Shown here piece by piece: positions 28,511 to 37,265 of a DNA stretch of 64,000 bases (position 1 is the stretch's first letter; every line of letters begins with the position of its first letter). The notes below the pieces were generated by a model, which saw nothing but the letters and a program-made list of their open reading frames with translations, was not told the DNA's origin and ran no database searches. A program made the translations under genes and the position numbers. Origin of the DNA: JAXDMK01 sp963765955 (GTDB taxonomy: Bacteria > Actinomycetota > Acidimicrobiia > Acidimicrobiales > AC-14); the NCBI GenBank assembly GCA_963765955.1, contig CAVXYA010000004.1, positions 131,350 through 195,349 of the forward strand, written 5' to 3'.

Positions 28511-29176
28511 TTGCCCTTCCTCCGCACCACCAGCCTTCCCAGCACCGCCGAGGTCCCCGACGACATGCTGGTCGACCGGTGCCACCTGGGGGAGGAGGAG
28601 GCCCTCAACCTGCTGCTCGAGCGCTACCGGCGCTTCGCCCGGTCCAAGGCCCGCGGCTACTTCATCGCCGGCGGCGACCTCGACGACCTCGAGCAGGAGG
28701 GGATGATCGGCCTGTTCAAGGCCGTCCGCGACTACCGGCCGGAACGGGAGGCGTCGTTCCGGGCCTTCGCCGAGCTGTGCATCACCCGCCAGATCATCAC
28801 CGCCATCAAGACCGCCACCCGCCAGAAGCACCGTCCCCTCAACCAGTACGTGTCGCTGTGGGGACTGCGCCTGGTCGACGACCCCGGCGAGCGCCTGGTC
28901 GACGAGCTGCCCCACCACCAGGTGCCCGACCCGGCCGACGAGCTGGTGTCGTCGGAGGACCTGGCCGACATGCAGGCGTCGCTGGCCCGCATGCTTTCGG
29001 AGCTCGAGGTCGACGTCCTCCACCTCTACGTCGAAGGACGCTCGTACCAGGAGATCGGAGCGCAGCTCGGCCGGCACGTGAAGTCGATCGACAACGCCCT
29101 CCAGCGCATCAAGCGCAAGGTGGAGGGCCACCTGGCGGCCCGGGCCGCGCCCGATCGGTCGCCCGCCCTGGTCTGA
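28511..29176 (+). CDS. RNA polymerase sigma-70 family factor (SigH/SigF-like)
   Basis: 221 aa from TTG 28511, with GGGAG six bases upstream. Region 2: LLERYRRFARSKARGYF, DLEQEGMIGLFKAVRDY and AFAELCITRQIITAIKTATR. Region 4: SYQEIGAQLGRHVKSIDNAL, a helix-turn-helix. There is no region 1.1 or clear region 3, so this is an alternative factor resembling Bacillus SigH. No anti-sigma gene is adjacent. Confidence 0.88.
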   Translation: MPFLRTTSLPSTAEVPDDMLVDRCHLGEEEALNLLLERYRRFARSKARGYFIAGGDLDDLEQEGMIGLFKAVRDYRPEREASFRAFAELCITRQIITAIKTATRQKHRPLNQYVSLWGLRLVDDPGERLVDELPHHQVPDPADELVSSEDLADMQASLARMLSELEVDVLHLYVEGRSYQEIGAQLGRHVKSIDNALQRIKRKVEGHLAARAAPDRSPALV

Positions 29177-29182
29177 CTCTCG

Positions 29183-29256
29183 AGCCGGTGGTCGGATTCG
29201 AACCGACGGCCTGACGATTACAAGTCGCCTGCGCTACCGGACTGCGCCACACCGGC
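29183..29256 (-). tRNA. tRNA-Thr (anticodon TGT)
   Basis: On the minus strand GCCGGTG pairs with CACCGGC; the D arm (GCGCAGTCCGGTAGCGC), the anticodon arm with loop CTTGTAA (anticodon TGT) and the T arm with GGTTCGAATCC are complete. CCA is not encoded. Confidence 0.88.
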
Positions 29257-29402
29257 GTGACCACCCAGGCTACCGAAGCCCGGCGGGGGCATCCCCGATT
29301 AGCCTGAGCCCGTGCCGAACGCGCCAGGGCCGCCGAGGAGCGTGGAGCGACCGTCGGTGGCCCCACCTCGGACGACGCCGAGGGGCCACACCGGGGGGAT
29401 CC

Positions 29403-29696
29403 TTGAACTTCGACCTCCCGGAGGGCAGCCTGACACCAATGGCACTCTCCGACCGCGACCGGGCGATCCTCGACTTCGAGCGCACCTGGTGGAAGGAGCC
29501 GGGCTCCAAGGAGGCCGCCATCCGGCAGCGGTTCGCCCTCTCCCCGACCCGCTACTACCAGGTGCTCGGCGTCCTGCTCACCTCGCCGGAAGCCGTCACC
29601 TATGACCCGCTCGTCGTCCGTCGCCTGCGCCGCCTGCGCGTCGACCGCCGGCGGGCCCGCATCGAGGGTCCTCCGGCCGAGCGCCGCAGCCGGTGA
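29403..29696 (+). CDS. DUF3263 family protein
   Basis: 85-97 aa depending on start (TTG 29403 or ATG 29439). LSDRDRAILDFERTWW, PGSKEAAIRQRF and LSPTRYYQVLGVLL are typical of this actinobacterial family, which has a helix-turn-helix-like core of unknown role. In actinobacteria it usually lies beside a LytR_C protein, as here. Confidence 0.8.
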   Translation: MNFDLPEGSLTPMALSDRDRAILDFERTWWKEPGSKEAAIRQRFALSPTRYYQVLGVLLTSPEAVTYDPLVVRRLRRLRVDRRRARIEGPPAERRSR

Positions 29697-29804
29697 CGGG
29701 GCGGGCCTGGCGGGGCCGCGCCGGCGACGCCTCAGGGCCGAGGTAGCCGTGGCCCGTCTCCCCGAATGCCAGTCCGCCGACTGGCACCGTGCCGGGCGCC
29801 GGGC

Positions 29805-30377
29805 GTGAACCAACCCGCCAACCGGGCCGGCGGAGGACGTCCGCCGTCGGGCAGCAACAGCGCCGGCGCCCGGGGGGCCATCCTGCTGGTCGTGGCCGCG
29901 GTGCTCGGCATCGTGCTCCTCCAGGCATTCGACACCGACTTCGACGGCGGGTCGGGCGTGGGCGTCGACGCCGGCGACACCACCATCCCCGACAACGGCC
30001 CCTCAGGGGTCACCCAGCCAACGGCGCCGAGCAACACCACCCTCCCCGCCCGGGCGCCGGCGGACGTCACCGTCCTCGTCGCCAACGGCACCGGCATCCG
30101 GGGCCTCGGGTCCCAGAACGCCGACACCCTCAAGGCCCTGGGCTACAACACCCTCGACGCGGTCGACGCCACCAAGGCCCTCGACGCCAGCACCGTCCAG
30201 TACGCCGCCGGCTACCAGGCCGAGGCCCAGGCCATCGCCCTCACCCTCGGACTTCAGCCGTCGGCGGTGCAGCCGCTCAACTCACCGGCGGTGCCCGACG
30301 CGCAGGGGGCCAGCGTCATCGTCCTGCTCGGCGCCGACGTCGCCCGCACCGCGTCGACGACCTCCACCACCATCTGA
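29805..30377 (+). CDS. LytR C-terminal domain membrane protein
   Basis: 190 aa from GTG 29805. A single membrane helix (GAILLVVAAVLGIVLLQAF) is followed by a Thr/Pro-rich linker and a LytR_C domain (ADVTVLVANGTGIRGLG through the C-terminus). It probably faces outward and acts in cell-wall biology; no catalytic LCP domain is present. Confidence 0.8.
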   Translation: MNQPANRAGGGRPPSGSNSAGARGAILLVVAAVLGIVLLQAFDTDFDGGSGVGVDAGDTTIPDNGPSGVTQPTAPSNTTLPARAPADVTVLVANGTGIRGLGSQNADTLKALGYNTLDAVDATKALDASTVQYAAGYQAEAQAIALTLGLQPSAVQPLNSPAVPDAQGASVIVLLGADVARTASTTSTTI

Positions 30378-30396
30378 GCCGCGCCGGCCGCGCCCA

Positions 30397-31218
30397 CTAC
30401 GAGAGGCGGCGGGTCTCCGAGCGCACCTCGACCGTCATGGTGCCCGTCACCGGGGCCGCGTCCTCGCCCCCGGGACCGGTGAGGGTGACCTGGAAGTCGC
30501 CCTTGGTCAACGACTCCGCCGAATCCACCGAGCCGTCGGACACGACCCGGGTGGCGGACGCGCTGGTGGTCTCGACGCCCTCGAGGGCCACCGTGATGGG
30601 CCCTACCCGGCTCGAGCTCCTCAGCGGCAGCCGGGTCTCGGACGTCAGCGACGCCACCTTGCGGCCCCCTGACGACCCCACCTTGACCAGCCGCCCGGTG
30701 CCCTCGAAGTGGGCCTCCACCCCGCCCGGAAGCACGGGCCGGGAGTCGATCTTCCACTTCTCGCCGGGGGCAAGCATCCCCCGGGGCGGGGCCGCGGCCG
30801 CCGCCGGCAGGAACTCGGGAAAGGCGAGGGGACCGAGGATGCCCGGCGGCAGGCCCTCCACCGTCTCCACCCCCGACAGCTGGGCCGCCCGGTCGAAGCG
30901 CACCACGAAGCTGCGGTCGGGCGAACCCGACCGGCGCAGCACAACCTGCACCCGCACCTCCTCCGGCCCCGCCTCGAGGACGGTGTCGGTGGCCTCCAGC
31001 ACCGCCTCGTCGACGGTGCGCTCGGGGGCGGCGGTGCCCAGGCGGGTCTCGGTGACCGACCGCACCTTCAGCTCGTACCGGAAGGTGTCCCCGACCTTGG
31101 GGCGGTAGGCGACCTCCACCTTGCTCTCGCTGCACGAGGCGAGGACCGGCGAAAGGACGACGGTGCCCGCCAGCAGCACCGCCGGTAGGCGAAATCCCCG
31201 CCGGACGCGCCTACCCAC
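30397..31218 (-). CDS. Predicted lipoprotein of unknown function
   Basis: 273 aa from GTG 31218; the frame stays open to 31323. Signal RRGFRLPAVLLAGTVVLSPVLASC with lipobox LASC. The mature part is a beta-rich domain (VGDTFRYELKVRSVTETRLG...) without a family I recognise. It is convergent with the LytR_C gene. Confidence 0.65.
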   Translation of the reverse strand: MGRRVRRGFRLPAVLLAGTVVLSPVLASCSESKVEVAYRPKVGDTFRYELKVRSVTETRLGTAAPERTVDEAVLEATDTVLEAGPEEVRVQVVLRRSGSPDRSFVVRFDRAAQLSGVETVEGLPPGILGPLAFPEFLPAAAAAPPRGMLAPGEKWKIDSRPVLPGGVEAHFEGTGRLVKVGSSGGRKVASLTSETRLPLRSSSRVGPITVALEGVETTSASATRVVSDGSVDSAESLTKGDFQVTLTGPGGEDAAPVTGTMTVEVRSETRRLS

Positions 31219-31349
31219 CAAGGGGCCTCCGCCGGTTGGCCCTATGGGACGGAGGCACCGCATGTCGGGGCACCGCGGCAAAGATACCGGGCATGGCCTG
31301 CCCCGTGGCATTTTCCCCGGCATGATCTCCCCGCCATGATCGTCCCGGC

Positions 31350-32175
31350 ATGATCTCGCGGTTCGGTGCCCACGCCCGGTCGGCCGGCGTGTTCTCCGAC
31401 TTCGACGGCACCCTGGCCACCATCGTCGACGACCCCTCCTCGGCCCGGCCCATCCTGGGGGCGGCCGACGCGCTGGGTGACCTGGCCCGCCGCTACGCCC
31501 GGGTGGGGGTGATCTCGGGCCGCCCGGGCGCGTTCCTGGCCGAGCACCTGGGGGGCCGGGGGCTGGCCCTCACCGGCCTGTACGGCCTGGAATCGGTGAC
31601 CCCCGAGGGGGTGCGTCCACTCCCGGAGGCCAGGCCCTGGCGAAGGGTCGTCGCCGAGGTGGCGGCCCTGGCCGAGGCCGAGCTGCCCCCCGCCCTCGGT
31701 ATCGAGCGCAAGGGGCTCACCATGGCCGTCCACTTCCGCGTCTCCCCGGGGTACGCCGACCTCGCCGAGCGGTGGACGGCGGAGACCGCGGCCCGCACCG
31801 GGCTTGCCGTCCACCCGGCCCGGATGTCGTTCGAGCTGCGTCCGCCGCTCCCCCACGACAAGGGCCTGGTGCTGGCCGAGGCGGCGGAGGGGCTGACCCA
31901 CGTGATGTTCGTGGGCGATGACCGGGGCGACCTCGAGGCGTTCGACACCCTCGACCGGATGGCGCGACGACGGCGCCACCGTGGCCCGGGTGGCGGTGCG
32001 CAGCCAGGAATCGCCGGCCGAGCTGCTCGATCGGGCCGACATGGTGGTCGACGGTCCCGAGGGCGTCCTCCGCCTTCTCCGCGACCTCCTCGAGGCGCCC
32101 GATGGCGAGCGGCCGGACGGCGTTGACCCGGAGGGCCCGGTCAGTCCCGCCGGCGGGTCGTCGCCTCCGACCTAG
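31350..32175 (+). CDS. otsB: Trehalose-6-phosphate phosphatase, frameshifted
   Basis: HAD-family enzyme removing phosphate from trehalose-6-phosphate. Motif I DFDGTLATIVDD, motif II VGVISGRP, and motif IV FVGDDRGD are present. At 31961 one extra g breaks the frame after FDTLDRM; without it RDDGATVARVAVRSQESPAE and a natural C-terminus follow, ending at 32175. It is convergent with and overlaps the otsA 3' end by 35 bp. Confidence 0.85.
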
Positions 32176-33550
32176 CGACCAGGCCCAGTTGGTCGTCGAG
32201 CCAGTCGCGGGGGACACGGGCCTCGGCCGCCTTGCGCAGGGCGGCGGCGTGGGCCGACCGCTCGGCGGGGGCCATGGCCAGCGCCGTCGACAGCACGTCG
32301 GACGTGCCGGCCACGTCGAAGGGGTTGACCTCCAGGGCGGTGCCGCCCAGCTCGTCCCACACCCCCGCCTCCCGGCTGAGGGCGAGCACGCCGTTGTTGC
32401 GGTTGAGGAGGGCCCCCTCCTTGGCCACCAGGTTGAGGCCGTCGCGCACCGGGTTGACCAGCAGCACGTCGTAGCGCAGCAGGGCGGCCACCGACCGGGG
32501 AAAGTTGTCCGACGTGTCGAGGACGATGGGGTCCCAGCCCGGCGTGGCCCACCGCTCGTTGAGCAGGCGGGCCTGCACCTCCACCTCCTGGCGGTAGGCC
32601 AGGTACTCGGGCAGCGACTCGCGCGACGGGTAGGCCTGGGCCACGAACACCACCCGCCCCCGCCACTCGGGCCGGGTGCGGAGCAGGTCGTCGAAGGCCA
32701 GGAAGCCCCGCAGCAGGTTCTTCGACAGCTCGATGCGGTCGACCCGCACGATCACCTGGCGCCCGGCCAGCAGCTCGTCGAACCGCTCGATCTCGGCCCG
32801 GCACTCGTCGGAGCCGGCCACCTCCTCCATGTCGGCCACGTCGGGGCAGATGGGCGACACGAAGGTCGTCGGCTCCCAGCCCAGCACCTCCGAGCAGCAG
32901 GCGGCGAAGTTGTCGGCCCAGCGCTGGGCGTGGAAGCCGCAGGCCAGGTGGCTGGCCATCCCGCTCAGGAGCTCCTCGGCCGCGCCCGACGGCAGCACCC
33001 GCAGCACGTCCGGCGAGCAGAACGGGGTGTGGGTGAAGTGCACCGGCCGCAGGTCGGGCCGCTCCTGGGCCAGCCAGGTGCCGACCAGGGCCAGGTGGTA
33101 GTCCTGCACCAGGACGACGGCGTTCTCCTCGGCCTGGTCGATGACGGCCCGGGCGAAGGCGTGGTTGACGTCGCGGTAGGCCACCCACGCCTCGGCCCAT
33201 CGCCGGTCGAGCCGGGGACGCCGGGAGAGGTCGAACAGGCCGTGGTGCAGGAACCACAGGGTGGCGTTGGACACCACGTCGTAGGCCATGCGGTAGGCGC
33301 CCTCGTCGATGGCCAGGGCGTGCACCTTGTAGCCCTTGGCGTCGACCACCCCGCCGGCGGCCGCATCGCGGTCGGCGTCGGTCATGGCCGCCGCGATCCA
33401 GGTGGCGCCGATCTCCTTCATGATGGGCCCCAGGCTCGACACCAGCCCGCCGCTGCCCCGGCCCGCGACCAGCTCGCCGTCGTCGTTGCGGGTGAACGTG
33501 ACGGGTCCCCGGTTGGACACCATCACGACCGGCGGGAGGGCGTCGGCCAT
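32141..33550 (-). CDS. otsA: Trehalose-6-phosphate synthase
   Basis: GT20 glycosyltransferase joining UDP- or GDP-glucose to glucose-6-phosphate. 469 aa; ATG 33550 gives the usual VVMVSNRGPVTF start. VQDYHLALVG, RVDRIELSKNLLRGFLAF and NPVRDGLNLVAKE are the ligand-binding motifs. With otsB it makes a two-gene trehalose pathway, arranged tail to tail. Confidence 0.93.
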   Translation of the reverse strand: MADALPPVVMVSNRGPVTFTRNDDGELVAGRGSGGLVSSLGPIMKEIGATWIAAAMTDADRDAAAGGVVDAKGYKVHALAIDEGAYRMAYDVVSNATLWFLHHGLFDLSRRPRLDRRWAEAWVAYRDVNHAFARAVIDQAEENAVVLVQDYHLALVGTWLAQERPDLRPVHFTHTPFCSPDVLRVLPSGAAEELLSGMASHLACGFHAQRWADNFAACCSEVLGWEPTTFVSPICPDVADMEEVAGSDECRAEIERFDELLAGRQVIVRVDRIELSKNLLRGFLAFDDLLRTRPEWRGRVVFVAQAYPSRESLPEYLAYRQEVEVQARLLNERWATPGWDPIVLDTSDNFPRSVAALLRYDVLLVNPVRDGLNLVAKEGALLNRNNGVLALSREAGVWDELGGTALEVNPFDVAGTSDVLSTALAMAPAERSAHAAALRKAAEARVPRDWLDDQLGLVARSEATTRRRD

Positions 33551-33590
33551 GGGCCACGATAACGCCATGGGAATGGGCCTCCCACGGGCG

Positions 33591-34617
33591 ATGCGGGTGG
33601 TCGCGGCGCCCGACAAGTTCCGGGGCACCGCCACCGCGGGCCAGGTGGCGGCGGCCGTCGCCGGGGCGGCCGAGCGGGCGGGATGGTCGTGCGACCAGGT
33701 GCCGGTGGCCGACGGCGGCGAAGGGACGCTGGAGGCGCTGGGCGGGACCCCTCGGCACACGGTCGTCACCGGGCCCCTGGGCGACCGGGTGACGGCCGAG
33801 TGGCGGATGCAGGCGGGCGGCACGGCGGTGGTCGAGATGGCCCGGGCGTCGGGGATCGGCCTGGCCGGCGGGCCGGAGGGCAACGATCCCCTGCGGGCGT
33901 CCACCCGCGGCACCGGCGAGCTGCATCGCGGCCGCCCTCGACGCCGGCGCCACCCGGGTCATCGTGGGCGTGGGCGGGTCGGCCACCACCGACGGCGGCC
34001 TGGCCGCCCTCACCGCCCTCAACCCCCGGCGCCGGCTGGGGGCGGCGGTCGAGGTGCTGGTGGCGTGCGACGTCACCACCCGCTTCGTCGACGCGGCCGA
34101 GGTGTTCGCCCCCCAGAAGGGGGCGACGCCGGCCCAGGTGGCCCTCCTCCGGCGCCGCCTGGAGCGGCTGGCCGAGGTCTACGTCCGCGACTACGGCGTC
34201 GACGTCCGCGACCTGCCCGGGTCGGGCGCCGCCGGCGGCCTGGCCGGGGGACTGGCCGCGGCCGGGGCCGTCCTCGTCCCCGGCTTCGACCTGGTGGCCG
34301 ACGCCCTCGACCTGGCCGAACGCATCGCGGGGGCCGACCTGGTGGTCACCGGCGAGGGCCACCTCGACGCCGAGTCGTTCACCGGCAAGGCCGTCGGCGG
34401 GGTGGTCCAGCTGGCCATCGAGGCGGGCGTCCCCGTGCTCGTCGTGGCCGGCGGGGTGGAGGCCGACGAGGTCCCGTCCGAGCTCCCCGCGAGCGTGACG
34501 GTGGTGTCGCTGGTCGAGCGCTTCGGCATGGACGAGGCCCTGTGGGACCCACTCGGCTGCGTGGATGCAGTCGTGTCCGCCGAGCTGGCCCGCCGATCGA
34601 CCGGCGGGGGACGCTGA
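33591..34617 (+). CDS. Glycerate kinase, frameshifted
   Basis: Type II glycerate kinase (GlxK/GarK family), phosphorylating glycerate. RVVAAPDKFRGTATAGQV and VADGGEGTLEAL start the protein; after STRGTGEL an extra c (33924) breaks the frame. Removing it gives IAAALDAGATRVIVGVGGSATTDGG and an intact remainder (VVTGEGHLDAESFTGKA). It is divergent from otsA. The product, phosphoglycerate, is the acceptor of the neighbouring GpgS-type enzyme, which may be a functional link. Confidence 0.82.
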
Positions 34618-34620
34618 GCC

Positions 34621-35446
34621 CTACGCCACCCGGCCGGCCCGGACGGCCCGGTACTCCTCGACCTCGATCATGGGCGGGCGCTGGGCCACGTCGGACGGGT
34701 CCCAGCCGGCCCGCTCCTCCACGCCCGCCCGCAGCAGCGCCACCCGCAGCACGGCCGTGGCCTGAGCCCCCAGCTCCTCGAGCGACCGGTTGCGGTGGGT
34801 GCGGGTCCCGAGGTCGGCCTGGGCGATGCACCCGATCCCGAACTGAGCGGCCACGTCGACCAGCAGGGCCAGGTCGACCCCGTAGCCCTGGACGAACGGC
34901 ACCGTTTCCAATACCTCCCGGCGGGCAGCGAACTCGCCTCCGAGGGGCTGGCGGATGGCGGCCAGGTGGGGGAAGAACAGCCCGATGGCGGGCCGGGCCA
35001 CCAGCTCTGTCACCCGCCCGCCCCCGACCGGGCGGTCGTAGTACCCCTTGACGAAGCCCACGTCGGCAGCGGCCAGGGGCGCCAGGAGCCCGGTCACGAA
35101 CGAGGGGTCGAAGTCCCGCAGGTCGGCGTCGCAGAACACCAGGACGTCGCCGGTGGCCACGTGAATGGCACTTCCACAGCGCCTCGCCCTTCCCCGTCCC
35201 CCGCCCCATGCCGGGCAGCACGTCGTCGGCCGCCACCACGATCGCCCCCGCGGCGGCGGCCACTGCCGCGGTGCCGTCGGTTGACCCGTCGTCGACCACC
35301 ACCACCTCGTCGACCGCACCCAGCCCGTCGACCAGCTCCCGGACGACAGTGGCCACGATCTCCCCGACCGTCGCTTCCTCGTTGCGGGCCGGCAGGCACA
35401 CCGACACCCGCCCCAACGTCCGGCGGCGAGGCGATTTGGCGGGCAC
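34621..35446 (-). CDS. gpgS: Glucosyl-3-phosphoglycerate synthase-like glycosyltransferase, frameshifted
   Basis: GT-A glycosyltransferase that adds glucose to 3-phosphoglycerate, leading to glucosylglycerate or methylglucose polysaccharide. GTG 35446 gives VSVCLPARNEEATVGEIV and VVVDDGSTDGTA; MGRGTGKGEALWK follows. An extra base near 35169 breaks the frame; it resumes as HVATGDVLVFCDADLRDF with the DxD-type metal site, then KGYYDRP and a normal end. About 275 aa in total. Confidence 0.78.
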
Positions 35447-35480
35447 ACGGCATGCTCCCGCCTCCCCTATGATGAAGGCA

Positions 35481-35586
35481 ACTCATCCAGAGCGGTCGAG
35501 GGACCGGGCCCGACGAAACCGCGACAACCAGCACGCCCCGCCACCCGGCGGGAAACGACCAGGTGCCACCGCCCGGAACGATGATC
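35481..35586 (+). promoter_or_regulatory. SAM-I (S-box) riboswitch
   Basis: The leader contains the S-box core in order: CCAGAGCGG, TCGAGGGACC, GGGCCCGACGAAACC, GACAACCAG, then AGGTGCCA near the 3' side. P1 is formed by TCATC (35483-35487) and GATGA (35580-35584). The closing strand abuts the GGGAGA ribosome site (35587-35592) of the ATG at 35597, which suggests translational shut-off when SAM is high. Confidence 0.82.
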
Positions 35587-35596
35587 GGGAGAAAAC

Positions 35597-36839
35597 ATGT
35601 CCTTCGTCGAGGGTCTTCGATGTCGTGAGTGTGGACGCGCCTTCCCGGCGGAGGCCCTCCACGTCTGCGACTGGTGCTTCGGGCCCCTGGAGGTCACCTA
35701 CGACTACGACGGGATCGCCGCCGCCACCACCCGCCAGTCGATAGCCGCGGGGCCGACGTCGATCTGGCGCTACGCCAACCTGCTGCCCGCCGTCAACGAC
35801 GGGGCCGTCGACCTGGGCGCCGGCTTCACCCCCCTGGTGCGGGCCGACCGCCTGGCCGCCCAGCTGGGGCTGGGCGAGCTGTGGCTCAAGAACGACACCC
35901 TCAACCCCACCGGGTCGTTCAAGGACCGGGTGGTGTCGGTGGCCCTGGCCCGGGCCCGGGCCATGGGGTTCAAGGTGGCCGCCTGTGCCTCCACCGGCAA
36001 CCTGGCCAACTCGGTGGCCGCCCACGCGGCCCGGGCCGGCATGCGCCACGTGGTGTTCATCCCCTCCGACCTGGAGTCGGGCAAGGTGGTCACCACCGCC
36101 GTCTACGGGCCCAACCTGGTGGCCGTCGACGGCAGCTACGACGACGTCAACCGGCTGTGCGCCGAGCTGGCGTCGGAGCGTCCCACGTGGGCGTTCGTCA
36201 ACGTCAACCTGCGTACCTACTACGCCGAGGGGTCCAAGACCCTCGCCTTCGAGACGGCCGAGCAGCTCGGATGGCAGGCGCCCGACCACGTGATCGTCCC
36301 GGTGGCGTCGGGCTCCCAGCTGACCAAGATCGCCAAGGGCTTCGAGGAGCTGTGGAAGGTGGGCCTGCTCGACGAGGAGCCCCACGTCCGCATCTCGGGG
36401 GCCCAGGCCGAGGGCTGCTCGCCAGTGGCCACCGCCTTCATGGAGGGCCACGACTTCATCCGCCCGGTGAAGCCCAAGACGATCGCCAAGTCGCTGGCCA
36501 TCGGCAACCCGGCCGACGGCTTCTACGCCCTGGAGACGGTGCGCTCGAGCGGCGGCGCCCTCACGTCGGTCACCGACGACGAGATCCGCGACGCCATCCT
36601 CCTGCTGGCCCGCACCGAGGGGATCTTCGCCGAGACCGCCGGCGGCGTCACCGTCGCCACCCTGGGCAAGCTGGCCGCGTCCGGGCGTCGTGCGCCGCGA
36701 CGAGCGGGTCGTGGCCTACATCACCGGCCACGGGCTCAAGACCCTCGAGGCGATCGCGCCCCTCGTCGGGCCCACCATCACCATCGCCCCCACGATGGCC
36801 GCCTTCGAAGAGGCCATGGGGAACCAGGAGGAAATTTGA
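35597..36839 (+). CDS. thrC: Threonine synthase with N-terminal zinc ribbon, frameshifted near its end
   Basis: PLP enzyme acting on O-phosphohomoserine. About 414 aa. N-terminal ribbon CRECG...CDWCFGPL; PLP Lys in NPTGSFKDRVV; CASTGNLANSVAAHA; the SGAQAEGCSPV loop. An extra g in ggg 36683-36685 breaks the frame after LAASG; removing it gives VVRRDERVVAYITGHGLKTL and an end at 36839. It is controlled by a SAM riboswitch and followed 17 bp later by a CysO-like sulfur carrier. This context is unusual for threonine synthesis and points to methionine/homocysteine metabolism (see findings). Confidence 0.85.
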
Positions 36840-36855
36840 TGGAGGAAATCGGGTA

Positions 36856-37128
36856 ATGGCCACCGTCCGCATCCCCACCCAGCTCCGCTCCCTGTCGGGG
36901 GGCGAGGGCGAGGTCAAGGTCGACGGGACGACGGTCGGCCAGGTCCTCGCCGGCCTGGAGACCGCCCATCCCGGCTTCCGGGCCCGCCTGTTCGGCGACG
37001 ACGGCCAGCTCCGGCGCTTCGTCAACGTGTTCGTGGCCGACGAGGACGTCCGCTTCCTCAAGGGCCTCGATACCGCCGTGGCCGAGGGCCAGACCGTCTC
37101 CATCATCCCCGCCGTCGCCGGCGGCTGA
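36856..37128 (+). CDS. CysO/MoaD/ThiS-like sulfur carrier protein
   Basis: 90 aa, ubiquitin fold, ending in the conserved Gly-Gly (IIPAVAGG), which is activated to a thiocarboxylate. ATG 36856 has GGAGG about 10 bases upstream. The sequence (VRIPTQLRSLSGGEGEV, RRFVNVFVADEDVRF) is closer to mycobacterial CysO, as I recall it, than to MoaD or ThiS. No E1-like activator, CysM or Mec protease is next to it. It is probably co-transcribed with thrC under the riboswitch. Confidence 0.85.
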   Translation: MATVRIPTQLRSLSGGEGEVKVDGTTVGQVLAGLETAHPGFRARLFGDDGQLRRFVNVFVADEDVRFLKGLDTAVAEGQTVSIIPAVAGG

Positions 37129-37181
37129 GGCCTCCCGCCGGTCGCCAGCCGGTCGCCGCGGCTGGCACTCTCACCCCTCGG

Positions 37182-37212
37182 TTGCCAAACCCCTCCGATC
37201 CGTGGGTATTCT
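37182..37212 (+). promoter_or_regulatory. Probable groEL promoter
   Basis: TTGCCA (37182-37187) and TATTCT (37207-37212) form a sigma-A-like promoter with 19-base spacing, placing the start of transcription inside the adjoining CIRCE. Confidence 0.5.
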
Positions 37213-37213
37213 G

Positions 37214-37240
37214 TTAGCACTCACACCGAGAGAGTGCTAA
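37214..37240. promoter_or_regulatory. CIRCE operator for HrcA
   Basis: Perfect TTAGCACTC-N9-GAGTGCTAA inverted repeat directly after the -10 box and 25 bp before the groEL start. HrcA repression of heat-shock genes is therefore expected; hrcA is not in the window. Confidence 0.96.
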
Positions 37241-37265
37241 CGGTTCCACGGAGGAGCACACACCG

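Noticed and set aside
31305..31350. Three close GGCATGATC-like units before otsB
   Set aside because: Short and imperfect; they could be chance in this sequence and show no further structure.
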